A program made the position numbers and the translations under genes. A DNA stretch of 22,148 nucleotides from Chara braunii (taxonomy: Eukaryota > Streptophyta > Charophyceae > Charales > Characeae). The number at the start of each line of letters is the position of its first letter. The first letter of the stretch is position 1. The notes beneath the pieces are model-generated. The model made no database searches. It was not told the DNA's origin and worked only from the letters and a program-made list of their open reading frames with translations. Positions 1 to 9,334 of the stretch are shown here, piece by piece. The stretch spans positions 1,596,240 through 1,618,387 of the forward strand of contig BFEA01000128.1 of NCBI GenBank assembly GCA_003427395.1, given 5' to 3'.

Positions 1-32
1 CTTATACACATCTAGATGTGTATAAGAGACAG
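1..32. other. Nextera mate-pair junction adapter (contaminant)
   Basis: Bases 14-32 are the 19-bp Tn5 mosaic end (AGATGTGTATAAGAGACAG). Bases 1-13 are the matching part of the same sequence in reverse complement. The head-to-head pair is the Nextera mate-pair circularisation junction. This is library DNA, not genome, and it shows that base 1 is an assembly edge. Any protein read through it would start with the well-known artefact MCIRDR. Confidence 0.95.
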
Positions 33-111
33 ATCTAGACCTGTTCACGAAGATATAAAAAAAAAAAAGATTGAACTGCTTTTCTGCATCTCGGCTTACA
101 ACACGTCCATC

Positions 112-161
112 AGGATGGGAATTCAAAAAAAAAAAAGAAAAAAAAAAAGGATGGGAATTCA
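112..161 (+). repeat. Poly(A) insertion flanked by 14-bp direct repeats
   Basis: The 14-mer AGGATGGGAATTCA occurs at 112-125 and 148-161. Between the copies lies only a run of A broken by one G. A target-site duplication around a bare poly(A) tail is what extremely 5'-truncated target-primed retrotransposition leaves. No element body remains, so the family cannot be named from this copy. Slippage duplication is the alternative, but it does not readily duplicate 14 non-repetitive flanking bases. Confidence 0.7.
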
Positions 162-719
162 GGTCCGTGATCCAACAGGTCATGGCTGTACAAACTGAGC
201 TACTAGAACGCCAGTGGGCCATTATTGCAGTATGTGGACTGACCGTTGCACCAAATACAGCATCACACATACAGCTATAATGACCCGACCTTCTATTTGG
301 GTGAAGAGGGTAGGCCCATTGGCAGACCAATGGGAGTACGTTCTTTGATTACTATTATAATTGTATTTATCCGTTCCGCACAGCCTTTTTTTTTTTTTTT
401 TTTCTGGGCTACGGAGGGGTCATATGGGTAGCTTGCCTGCTCGACCCCTCCAGCGTTGCCTCTGTATTGCACTGCTGCAGAGTGTGACGCAGCCCTCTGA
501 AACAAAAAAAGAACAGCCTATTTTTTCAATGCAAGTTTCATCTTCGTTTTTTTTTGTTTTTTTTTGTGGCTTTTAATCTGGCTGACGTGAGTCGGATTTG
601 AACTGAGGATCTGTTTATTAAAAGTTTCACGGACTTCCCTGTGTTTAGCACTGTATACGATCAGGCCAGACTGGCCAGGCAGACCTCAGAGCAGGCAGAG
701 ACCTGGTCGTGAACTATAC
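162..719. other. No gene recognised; poly(T) tracts
   Basis: Only short open frames occur and none has recognisable composition or motifs. T18 lies at 386-403 and an interrupted T tract near 549-566. Neither has clear flanking direct repeats. Confidence 0.6.
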
Positions 720-771
720 ACACATCGAGTTTTTTTTTTTTTTTTTTTTTTTTTTTCAAACACATCGAGTT
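720..771 (-). repeat. Poly(T) insertion (TTG plus poly(A) on the minus strand) with 12-bp direct repeats
   Basis: ACACATCGAGTT is found at 720-731 and again, perfectly, at 760-771. The span between is a T run (730-756) followed by CAA. On the minus strand the insert reads TTG then poly(A). The long LINE copy in this contig also ends in TTTTG before its A tail (near 12434), so this looks like the last three bases of that family plus its tail. Confidence 0.75.
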
Positions 772-956
772 CGTATTGCAAGTGTGTAGATCTACATCTG
801 CTGCCTGCTCCCCGAGCTCCGTCCCACGTAGCGGGGGCTAAGTCCCCAGTACAGGCCACAACCGGGGGTTGAGTCTTCCTTTCGAGAACTTTTTTGTTGT
901 GGCCACACCACAGTGCATCCATGAGATGTTCGGATAGGATGGCAGGAACTGCCTCC

Positions 957-1174
957 CAGATTCTTTGCACCGGGTCTAAAGGGACTTGCCCCCCAGATTC
1001 TTTGTACCAGGGTCTAAATGGACTTGGCCCCCAGATTCTTTGTACCAGGTCTAAATGGACTTGGACCCCAGATTCTTTGTACCGGGTCTAAATGGACTTG
1101 GCCCTCAGATTCTACGTATGGTGCGGATGGCAGGAGCTCAAAACCATGCGTAAACAGACTTAGCCCCCAGATTC
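957..1174. repeat. 37-bp tandem repeat
   Basis: CAGATTC starts at 957, 994, 1032, 1069 and 1106 (spacings 37, 38, 37, 37) and again at 1168 after a longer diverged unit. Each unit reads roughly CAGATTCTTTGTACC, then GGTCTAAATGGACTTGGCCC. The unit length is not a multiple of three over the array and no conserved protein results, so I read it as a minisatellite. Its GGACTTG-CCCC core resembles the arms of the foldback element that follows at 1240. Confidence 0.85.
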
Positions 1175-1239
1175 TTACCGGGCTGTCGATCTTCACAATC
1201 GACCGTCCGAAATGTGACATCACGGTAAGCGGGACCTTG

Positions 1240-1348
1240 TCCCAGGGGCTAGGTCCCACTTGCACGAATTAAGAGATAGAGACCGTAGATAGCCGGGATC
1301 AACGGCCGACATCTCCTAATCCGTGCAAGTGGGACCTTGCCCCAGGGG
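1240..1348 (+). mobile_element. 109-bp foldback (MITE-like) element, copy 1
   Basis: The left arm 1240-1277 and the reverse complement of the right arm 1311-1348 match at 33 of 38 positions. The shared core is GGTCCCACTTGCACG. The 33-bp centre contains GACCGTAGATAGC and GATCAACGGCC. A second copy at 10806-10911 has the same arms with the centre reversed, so this is a dispersed family and not a chance hairpin. No coding capacity and no clear target duplication were seen. Confidence 0.8.
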
Positions 1349-1634
1349 TCAGGCTCAACCTTCATCAGGAAGGAGCCAGAGGCAAATGCCTCTAAGACTT
1401 TCCTTCCTGAAGGACGGGCATTTAAACTTTCCATCTTTTCAATTCAAAAAAAGAAGAAAGAATAAAAAAAAAAAGGAACATTCAGAGGTGAATTGAAAGA
1501 TTTTGAAAAGAAGACAAGCCCTCCTTTCTGCTGTCAGTTCTGCCTGTCACTGTTCCCCCTCTATTCTGTGCGAAGTTGTCAAAGACAGTCGTCGTGCTAA
1601 TAGGAAGCTATGTTGGGTTTTTGGGGGTCGGGGT

Positions 1635-1665
<31 letters not shown>
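1635..1665 (+). repeat. G31 homopolymer
   Basis: Thirty-one consecutive G follow shorter G runs from 1623. The length is probably unreliable in the assembly. It could form G-quadruplexes. Confidence 0.9.
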
Positions 1666-1738
1666 CGCGCGCAATAAGCTAAGCCCCCATTCAGAATGTC
1701 ACGAATGTATAAAGATCCTATGTTGTGATAATAGGGAG

Positions 1739-1807
1739 GTACCCGAGTCTCTTTTTTTTTTTTTTCAAAAAAACACCCCCTTCAGTGCTAGCAGTACCCG
1801 AGTCTCT
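1739..1807 (-). mobile_element. 41-bp LINE 3' tail insertion with perfect 14-bp target duplication
   Basis: GTACCCGAGTCTCT is duplicated exactly at 1739-1752 and 1794-1807. Read on the minus strand, the insert at 1753-1793 starts TGCTAGCACTGAAGG, runs through GTGTTTTTTTG and ends in about 13 A. That body matches the 3' end of the LINE at 12434-12460 (GCTAGCACTGGAGG, then TGTTTTG and A tail). The insertion broke off inside the 3' arm of the LINE's terminal hairpin. Confidence 0.8.
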
Positions 1808-1838
1808 GCCGTTGGTCATAGTAAATGGTACAAGGAAG

Positions 1839-1886
1839 GACGACGAGGACCTTTTTTTTTTTTTTTTTTTTGACGACGAGCACCTT
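1839..1886 (-). repeat. Poly(T) insertion flanked by 15-bp direct repeats
   Basis: GACGACGAGGACCTT (1839-1853) recurs as GACGACGAGCACCTT (1872-1886), one mismatch in 15. Between them is only a T run (1852-1871). It is the same architecture as the insertions at 112, 720 and 1739, with no body left. Confidence 0.65.
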
Positions 1887-2914
1887 GAACCCTCTGGTCC
1901 CACTTGTGCTCGGCAGCCCTCCGGATACCAAGACTTGCCATCTTCCACCGAATAAAATAAAATGTACTTCTCTTATGGCTCTAGACTGAAAGATGGCCAA
2001 ATACATCTATAATGACTGTACGTTGTACTTGGGGAAAGACAGTAGTCCAGACCCGCAGGAAGGTCCCACCTGCATGTATTCAGCTTGCAGAGACGTAGAG
2101 AAACGGTAGCATTTCAGCCCAGCCTGTTTCTGAGGTTGGGCAGGAGAAATAGCACCAGGTTTTGGCACCAGGCCAAACAGAGCTGTCATAATGTTCTCTT
2201 CTTCAGAGGGAGAAGGGGGGGGGGGAGGGGGTGTGACGTAAAGGGTAGACATCTCCAGTGCGGCCTGCACTTTCTCGAGGCACTAACAGCACATATCACA
2301 CAACATAAACGGACGTTTGTAGCAACAACACAACAGGCTCTTTGATTACCAAAAGCTGACAGACACAACAAACAGCGGCTATGCACTCCACTACTCGTCA
2401 CCATGAATAATGCAAAAATCATCAGTGTAGCCGTGTAAAGGAAGATGAGTGACAAAACTGTCTTTGCCAAACTCAAACGCACAGGCCAACCCTCGTTTAG
2501 GTTCCGCACAAGCTAAACCGATTATTACCTATGGGTCAAAAAGTGCGCATTATTTGAACTAACGTTGCACCAGACACATTCGAGATGCACTGAACTCGAT
2601 CATTCGGATGCATCCGGCGCTGGCCTGGGATGAGAGCACTGCCCAATTTGTTCTAAACGGGCAACAACAATAGACAGCCCAAGATGCCCACAATACTGAG
2701 AAGAGAATTCGTTCACAAACCATGCCCATAGACGTTCCTTTTGCAGCAAAATCTCTCTCCCACTCTCGCATTCCCCAGCACGATCGAGTTTATTATTCAC
2801 AAACCATGCAAGCCCACATTTGGTTTGCACCTCTCTCCCTCTCCTCCCCCCCCCCTTCCTCGATACCACCTCTTCTGCCCACCACCAAGTTGTTCCATCC
2901 CATGAGGGATTTTT

Positions 2915-2915
<1 letters not shown>
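1887..2915. other. No gene recognised
   Basis: Short frames on both strands lack recognisable domains. A G-rich tract lies at 2215-2231. GGTCCCACCTGCATG near 2063 resembles the arm of the foldback family but has no partner arm nearby. Confidence 0.55.

Positions 2916-2964
<49 letters not shown>
2916..2964 (+). repeat. (CT)n microsatellite
   Basis: An uninterrupted 49-bp CT tract. It produces Ser-Leu or Glu-Arg runs in otherwise unconvincing open frames (2722-3333 plus, 2793-3188 minus), which I do not call genes. Confidence 0.95.
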
Positions 2965-2968
<4 letters not shown>

Positions 2969-3430
2969 CCCAAATTCTCTTGGGGTTCCTCTTCTCCAAA
3001 ACCTCAACGATCGACCCCTGCCAAGCACATTTTTGGCTCCCCCGGACAGCCTGGTCTTTGTGTACAAAGACCACAACAGCGGCAAGCACAGGTGCACAAC
3101 CGATTGACGAAGTACAAGTACTACAAACAGATGCTGAAACACAAAAAGAGGCAAACTCACCTCGGAGCCTCGCGCAGCCTGAAAACACTGGCCAGCTGTA
3201 CTCATATCAATCAATGATGGCGTCGACTATCCCCGGCTGGAGGCATGAAGCAATGACGGTATTCTCGTCCCAAGCTCGAGCGTACATGTCTTTCCATCAT
3301 CCTCTGCTCCACGTGGCAAAAGTCCTCATGTAGCGCAAATGATTGATTGATTTAGTTGACTGATTGATTAAGGGATTGACTGATTGATTGAGGGATTGAC
3401 TTACTCATTGCCTGGGTCACAGTGCCATGG
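2965..3430. other. Downstream flank of the channel gene; degenerate (GATT)n
   Basis: This stretch lies 3' of the minus-strand channel gene. The part at 3341-3401 is a degenerate GATTGATT/GACT repeat. I saw no minus-strand AATAAA here (TTTATT on the plus strand), so the polyadenylation site is not identified. Confidence 0.5.
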
Positions 3431-6400
3431 CTACCGTGTTGAGGAGCCGCGCAAGCCCCCCACGGACACGTCATACCCAACACCCGAGCCGAAGACCAGT
3501 TGATCGACAGTTCCCAGCTGCTGCGCTAAGAACCCGTCGAACCCCCTTGCCTCGAGTGGGATATCAAAGAGACTTCCAACGCCATAGCCAGCAAAGGCCA
3601 CAGCCAAAAGCACCAGCACCGCACAGGCCTGATACCCCGACACATCCCCCTTGAAGACGAAGAAAAGAGCCATCACCAACAGATAACCGCACAGGCAGAC
3701 TCGCATTACCCTCAGCACGGTTGACATCAACCGGCGGTCCGAGGAGGACAAGGGAGAGGACCCCGACCACGCAGCATACGACGACATTCCCCATTCTGGC
3801 AAAATAACAGACGACGAGTAGGGCACCACCACTTTCATCAGCAAGTTGTACTTGTCGGCGAGGTACCGGTAGCCGAAATACGTTGCGCCAGCTGGGATCA
3901 CCAGCGGAGAAAGCGTCGAATACGACAACGCCATCGCGAAGACCGTTAGATTGAAGGCATGATACTGGGGGATATCGAAGACCGCGGCCCTCGGCGGCAC
4001 CGGACTGGCTTGCAGCATCGGGATCCCACCGCCGCCGCCGGCTGCAGTGCTGGTACCCTGGACGGCTGCTGCCAGCAGCGAAGCAGTCGCCTCACCGGGC
4101 GTGGTATCTCGACCATCATAGACGACCGGGCAGTGTGTTCGAGACTCATCCACCAAGTTCAGAACGTCATCTAGCCCAGTTTCCGGTCCACGTACGGGCG
4201 GCTTATTAGCAGCTACAGTAGTAGCAGCTGCTCGGCGAGGTCCAGCATCAGCTCCTTCGACGAGCTCAGCATTTTCCGCTTCGCCCGCCTCACCCGCCGC
4301 TGCATCCTCTGCGTGAGCCTCCACGTCATACGGGTAGGACAAAGGTAGCAGAACGCCGGGAATGCCATCCGCGAAGGTCCCATCTTGGGACAACGACGAC
4401 AAGGCGCCAGCAGCCTGTGACAGAATTGGAGGGGAAGAAGAAGAAGAAGGCTGATGATCGGGAGGATAATAACTTGGCGACGCATTGCGCGCGGAATTCG
4501 GTCCAGGTGACGGACTGCCGCCAGTCCAGATTCTCCGGTAAGTGCTATACCACCGCCGCAAGAAGGGCACAGGGGCGAGCAGATCAAACGAAACGCCCAG
4601 CAACGCCGCCGCCAGCACAAACGACAGCGCATTCGCTGCCGACGTGACCGCCCACCCGTTCTTCAAGTACTTGCTGACACCGCTGCATCCCGCCTCGGGA
4701 TCCAGGTAACAGCTGGACATGTGCGCGATCGCGCCCTCCAGGGTGGTCTCCACCAAGCTCTTCAGGATGAGCAGGTTCACGAGAAAGAACCCCACCGTCT
4801 TGACCAGCACGGCCCGCTGCTCCCCCGATACGGTCAGATGCCGTTCCCATCTTGCGCATCGCGCAATGATGGTCGGGATGACGACATACATCGCCACGAA
4901 GATGAGCAAGTTCGGCCCAACCTGCAACATCATGCCCGAGAGCCAAGTGCTCCCGCGAGCCCAATCCAGCCACTTGTGAAAATGCTCCACGGCATCCGGT
5001 CGCAATCTCGCCGTCGCGCTGTTTATCCCCATCACCATCGCCAGGGGAGAGCTCCAGAACATCAGCACGGCTAGGACACCCAAGTTGACAAGCGTGCGCC
5101 GGATCATGTTCCCCACCGCGCCGGCTCCCACGTGTCCCCACTCCACACCTCCGGGGGCAGGCGCCCTCTCCACCTTCCACTTCGAAGTGTGCAGCTCAGG
5201 TGCTGAGCGCCTGGACCACTTCAGATCTTGCACCGCCCGCGTAGCAGTGAATGCATCCTTGAACACCACGAAGGCGATCCCCGAACCCAGCTGCGCATCG
5301 ACTTCACGGACTCTCCTCGCGCGCTGCGGTGGCGGCAGCAGCGTCTGACGCTGACTCCTAGATGACGACGAGGCACCAAAAGCTTGACGATACTGATGAC
5401 GTGCTGCTGCCGCACCTACCACAGCACCAGGAGCCGCGGCGACAACGCGCTCAAGACCACCGGGTCGTCGGCTCGCGGTGCCTCCGCCGACACCGTCTCC
5501 GGCCTGCCTTCTACTAAAGTCCTGCTCCCTCCGTCGCTGGAAGTGCACACCCGCACCCTGACCAAACTTCCCCACCTGGGCTTCCAGATCCGCTACTACC
5601 GATTGAAACCATCGCACCTCGTCCCAGACTCCCCACAAGCCGCACAGGTAGCCAACCTTTCGCCTCCACCATTTTCTCCATCGCCTCATGGACTGACGCC
5701 ACGAGCAAAAGCAACACTTGCGCAGCGTGAGGCCGACGCCCGCCGACACGCCCTCGCCGTCGTCGATAACCCCATCGACCACGGAAGCGTCGCACCAGCA
5801 CCACTTGGCGGCCCACCAAGAACGTCGCGGTCTGGCCCTGTGGCCCACCACCTCCAACCCGCCGTAGACATCCCTCGTGAAACTCCCGCGAAGGTTCCGG
5901 CCCCCGGCAGAGCTGCTCCTCACTTCCAAGCTGTAGGCTCCTCCCCCGTCCTCGTCTTCATCGCTACCATAATAACAACCCTCCTCCTCCTCCTCCTCCC
6001 CTACCAACAACCTCGCCATGCCCTCCCCGCCGTCATCCTCCATCAACACGTAATCGTAATCGCTGCCTCCTGCCGCATTACCGTCTCTCTCCACCAAATG
6101 GTACTTCTCATCCGAGCCATCTTCGACGTGCAGGGCGTAAGTCAGCGCCCTTTCGAGGTCCGCTCGCGCCCTCTTCAACTCTCGAACGACTTCCAGGTAA
6201 AGCGACAGGTTCTCAGGAACGCAGACGGCGTAGACCTTGCCCGGATATAAGCGCTCCAGGTACTCGACGAGGGGCCTGGGATCGGAAGACAGGACACGCG
6301 GCACACCTCTGATCATCATGGTGAAAGCAGAAATGGCGTCCGAAGCATCTCTCTCGCGGATGCGTGTGAGGGAGAGGAAGCTCTCGAGCTTGACAAACAG

Positions 6401-6949
6401 CAAGTGGGCGATCGCGCACATCAGGTAAGTGAAGACGACATGCATCCACAGAAGCCAAGAGTCCCTGCGCAGATAGAAGGCCGTCGTGCGCGCGAAGCCG
6501 TCCAGACCGAAGCGCGCCGCTGGATCATGGCCGCCGCCGCCATCGGAACCTCCTCCTCCTCCTCCTCCTCCTCCCTCCCCCGACGAATCCACCCCGAGGT
6601 ATAGGTTGACGGGTAGCACGAGCAAGATTCCAGGCACAGACGCCAGAAGGAAAGCAATGCAGGTGTACCGTTGGAGCATAAGATAGTCGCAAGCATCTGC
6701 GCCACACTGGCGAGCGACATCACTGTCGGAAAGCCTCCAGATGGCAACCAAACGCCTGACCAGCGACGCAATCCCACGTGGGGCTGTCTGATCGGGCCTG
6801 CGGTACAGAAAGCCGAAATCCGATTTCAACTTCACGAAGAGGAAAAGCAAAATGCACGCAACTCCGCCCAAGACACTGAACGGGAACAGGAACTGCAAAC
6901 TCCCGCCGCCGCCATACGTCACCGGAGCGTCCGACGAAAACATCCCCAT
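3431..6949 (-). CDS. OSCA/CSC1/TMEM63-family cation channel-like membrane protein
   Basis: One uninterrupted 1172-codon frame. The family forms mechanically or osmotically gated, calcium-permeable channels. The order fits: an N-terminal membrane unit with helices near residues 17-40, 95-118 and 163-188; a cytosolic domain including FVVFKD (about 560-565) and APAPG before VEW (about 597-603); then membrane helices near 616-642, 672-696, 714-732, 765-792, 1000-1028, 1083-1100 and 1107-1125. ALSYSTLSPLVIPAG, then YLADKYNLL, is the family's pore-side signature region. Low-complexity inserts are unusual: poly-Gly at 124-140, an acidic stretch at about 304-334, and about 190 Ser/Pro/Ala/Glu-rich residues at 800-990 before the signature helix. 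The start ATG (6949-6947) has a GCCATGG context and a second ATG two codons on. TAG is at 3433-3431. It is intronless and GC-rich compared with its flanks. Family assignment is firm; channel activity and subtype are inferred. Confidence 0.9.
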   Translation of the reverse strand: MGMFSSDAPVTYGGGGSLQFLFPFSVLGGVACILLFLFVKLKSDFGFLYRRPDQTAPRGIASLVRRLVAIWRLSDSDVARQCGADACDYLMLQRYTCIAFLLASVPGILLVLPVNLYLGVDSSGEGGGGGGGGGSDGGGGHDPAARFGLDGFARTTAFYLRRDSWLLWMHVVFTYLMCAIAHLLFVKLESFLSLTRIRERDASDAISAFTMMIRGVPRVLSSDPRPLVEYLERLYPGKVYAVCVPENLSLYLEVVRELKRARADLERALTYALHVEDGSDEKYHLVERDGNAAGGSDYDYVLMEDDGGEGMARLLVGEEEEEEGCYYGSDEDEDGGGAYSLEVRSSSAGGRNLRGSFTRDVYGGLEVVGHRARPRRSWWAAKWCWCDASVVDGVIDDGEGVSAGVGLTLRKCCFCSWRQSMRRWRKWWRRKVGYLCGLWGVWDEVRWFQSVVADLEAQVGKFGQGAGVHFQRRREQDFSRRQAGDGVGGGTASRRPGGLERVVAAAPGAVVGAAAARHQYRQAFGASSSSRSQRQTLLPPPQRARRVREVDAQLGSGIAFVVFKDAFTATRAVQDLKWSRRSAPELHTSKWKVERAPAPGGVEWGHVGAGAVGNMIRRTLVNLGVLAVLMFWSSPLAMVMGINSATARLRPDAVEHFHKWLDWARGSTWLSGMMLQVGPNLLIFVAMYVVIPTIIARCARWERHLTVSGEQRAVLVKTVGFFLVNLLILKSLVETTLEGAIAHMSSCYLDPEAGCSGVSKYLKNGWAVTSAANALSFVLAAALLGVSFDLLAPVPFLRRWYSTYRRIWTGGSPSPGPNSARNASPSYYPPDHQPSSSSSPPILSQAAGALSSLSQDGTFADGIPGVLLPLSYPYDVEAHAEDAAAGEAGEAENAELVEGADAGPRRAAATTVAANKPPVRGPETGLDDVLNLVDESRTHCPVVYDGRDTTPGEATASLLAAAVQGTSTAAGGGGGIPMLQASPVPPRAAVFDIPQYHAFNLTVFAMALSYSTLSPLVIPAGATYFGYRYLADKYNLLMKVVVPYSSSVILPEWGMSSYAAWSGSSPLSSSDRRLMSTVLRVMRVCLCGYLLVMALFFVFKGDVSGYQACAVLVLLAVAFAGYGVGSLFDIPLEARGFDGFLAQQLGTVDQLVFGSGVGYDVSVGGLRGSSTR

Positions 6950-7380
6950 GGCTGCGGATGTTGTTCCTTCCCTTCAACGCACGCACGCGCGGCCACCCTC
7001 CCCTCTTCGGGCAGCGGCGATATTCCGCTCTAGCAACCGGCGACTGCCGCTGCTGGTGCTCCTCACGGATGGATCGAAGCGCTTGCTGATGCTCCTTAGT
7101 GAGGGATAAGCGCTGCTGCTGCTGCTCCTAGGGAATGTACTTGTAGTCGAAGCCTACTACGACCGACCAAAGCCTCAACAAAGCCCCCTGGTTTGCTGTA
7201 GGGCATAGCGAATATCATCGTGCCGCCTTCGACAACGAATGGCGGGAAAGAAACCCGCTTCTCCGCAACAAGACGACAAATTGTTCACCAACCTCCTCAG
7301 AAGAGAACAGGGGTGACAGCTACGCGCTGCCAACCTTATTTACATTATCACTACTGACTGGTACGCCTCTACTAAAACCA
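6950..7380 (-). promoter_or_regulatory. Upstream flank of the channel gene, presumed promoter/5' UTR
   Basis: The region lies immediately 5' of the start codon on the minus strand and holds no gene. It is GC-rich near the ATG and has a short GCT/CAG trinucleotide run near 7109-7126. I cannot identify a TATA box or a transcription start, so regulation is unassigned. Confidence 0.35.
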
Positions 7381-7529
7381 CCTCCACCATCAAAGCGGTG
7401 ATTGTTTATGCTCCACGGACGAGGGGCCGAGAAAGACAAAAAAGAACCCACTACCCTCGACTAATTAGGACCAAGGAAAGGCACCCCGCAATTCGGACGA
7501 GGCCGCCTCCACCATCAAAGCGGTGATTG
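7381..7529. repeat. 24-bp direct repeat, 125 bp apart
   Basis: CCTCCACCATCAAAGCGGTG followed by ATTG occurs at 7381-7404 and identically at 7506-7529. The 101 bp between the copies show no inverted ends. Function unknown. Confidence 0.85.
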
Positions 7530-7916
7530 GTGATGGTCAAAGAGCGCTCCAATCCACGCAGGGAACAGTGCATGCTGTGACTGAGATGACCGGCGCGACG
7601 CCGCTTCCGAACGCGCGGCCGTGCTTCACATCGAATGCAGCCCAGAAGGCGACGCCGTGCAAGGCAGGGAACAGCGAACACTCCGTGGCAGGCCATCAAC
7701 GACCACCACCAACACCACGTCCAAGCACTACAAATCACAACCACACGGGGCGACTTCACAATGCCAGGAGGGCGGCCCCAGAGCACACCATCGCTGTACG
7801 ACCGGCCCGCACCACAGCGAAGAACAAATGACGGGCACTAACAAACAAGAAGCGGGTAAGAGCCGATGACCGGAAAGCCGGATGGGGAGGCGAAGCCATA
7901 GATGGAAACGAAGGCC
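7530..7916. other. No gene recognised
   Basis: Overlapping short frames of up to about 110 codons exist on both strands, but none shows a domain, signal peptide or membrane pattern. Confidence 0.5.
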
Positions 7917-8143
7917 TGATGGGTACGAGGTAGACGACCTGCCACGGAATGACGTTATAAACTACCCAATGTAATTCAATTCAATTCAATTCAATCCAAT
8001 TCGATTTAATTCAATCCGATTGGATTCAATTCAATTCGATTCACCTCGGTTCAATTCGAAGAGATAGATACACCCTTTAGTAGAAGGCCTTGGAACTGAG
8101 CGAAAGGCAGAGGAATGATGGGTACGAGGTAGACGACCTGCCA
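7917..8143. repeat. 28-bp direct repeat flanking degenerate (ATTCA)n
   Basis: The 28-mer beginning TGATGGGTACGAGGTAGACG occurs at 7917-7944 and identically at 8116-8143. Between the copies, 7972-8060 is a degenerate pentanucleotide array (AATTC/ATTCA with CAATCC, CGATT and TTTAA variants). Perfect repeats around a diverged array suggest a recent segmental duplication or insertion, but no terminal structure is visible. Confidence 0.8.
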
Positions 8144-9263
8144 GGTATACATGCCCTTGAAAACCCACCAGTGGTCAACGAGTGAAGCGTGCGGAGCTCG
8201 CAAGAGGCAGAGGGGAAGGAAGAAAGCAAAAAATGATTACCCTAGACACGTCGATGACTCCATTGTCTGTCGCTTCCTCGCTGTCATCTTCACTAATTAA
8301 GCCCCCTTTCAGACCAACACCACCTTACCTTCCTTCTCGCCTAATCACTCTGCGGCGCTGCCCCAGCAGTACTTCCACAGGGTAGTAAACTGGATAGCTC
8401 GTCTCTCCACGACTTCTGGCCCCTCTCTCCCCTCCCTCTCATACGACGATACAATCCACACAAGAAGAACACAACCGGGTCTCGCCAGAGCGCGCCATCT
8501 CGATGACGAGTGCTCGTCGAAAGACGAGATGTCGTTCATGAAAGCCCGCGATATGTGCTTCGCTCTTCTTCCCTCAGACGCCGTTCCTATCACCTGCTGC
8601 TGCTCTCCTCGTTCAATCAACAAGATGAACCTGCATTTCCAAAACCACAACACATTCTGCATTTAGCAGAGAGCTGCGATCGAGGACGAGAGATGGAATT
8701 CTTTCTTCGTTCGTTTTTTTTAGAGAGGCGAGATTCTTGGCCGAATAAAACAGAAAAAAAAAGGAGAAAAACAAATCATGAGACAAAGCGCACTTGTTAC
8801 AGTCAAGCAAACTTGGCGCGCTCTGTCCTACGCTGTCCAAGAGGTGCATCGCAATTCCAAGCTAAGGATTTGCTTGTGCAGTCGAGACTCCAAAACTGCA
8901 TCGCAGACGACGATGCCTCATTTTCGCCTACGATTGAGACGAGCAGGCAATATCAAATTTCCACAATACCCACAAAGACAAGAAGGCCGAGCGAGAGCTA
9001 CACTGAAGGACGAAGCACAACGCACAAACAAGGGCACGATCGACGGCAAAGAAGCCACGTCACCGTGCACAGACATGAAGATGTGTGCCGCAACTCCATT
9101 CAAGCGCGCACTTGAAAAGAGTTCGGCAGCTGAGATACAAGGTCAAGGACAGACAATTTTGTAAGTTAATCATAAGAGCATAATTGCCCACGGACATATT
9201 CAAAGCTACTTAATATCTCAATCTCCAGCGCCTGTGCAATGACGTTGCGCCTAAGCGCCATGC

Positions 9264-9268
<5 letters not shown>
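8144..9268. other. No gene recognised
   Basis: The longest frame (8510-9115 plus, 201 codons) has no recognisable motif and low-complexity, basic composition. I do not call it a gene. Confidence 0.5.

Positions 9269-9334
<66 letters not shown>

Noticed and set aside
386-403. Further tail-only insertion at the T18 tract
   Set aside because: No direct repeat could be found in its flanks; simple homopolymer growth is sufficient.
957-1174. CRISPR array
   Set aside because: The repeats abut directly with no unique spacers, and the DNA is eukaryotic.
2722-3333. 203-codon plus-strand frame
   Set aside because: It spans the (CT)n tract, giving a Ser-Leu run; the rest has no domain or coding-like bias.
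5384-6250. 288-codon plus-strand open frame
   Set aside because: It is antisense to the channel gene, GC-rich and Pro/Arg/Leu-heavy without motifs. It is a by-product of the high-GC sense frame.
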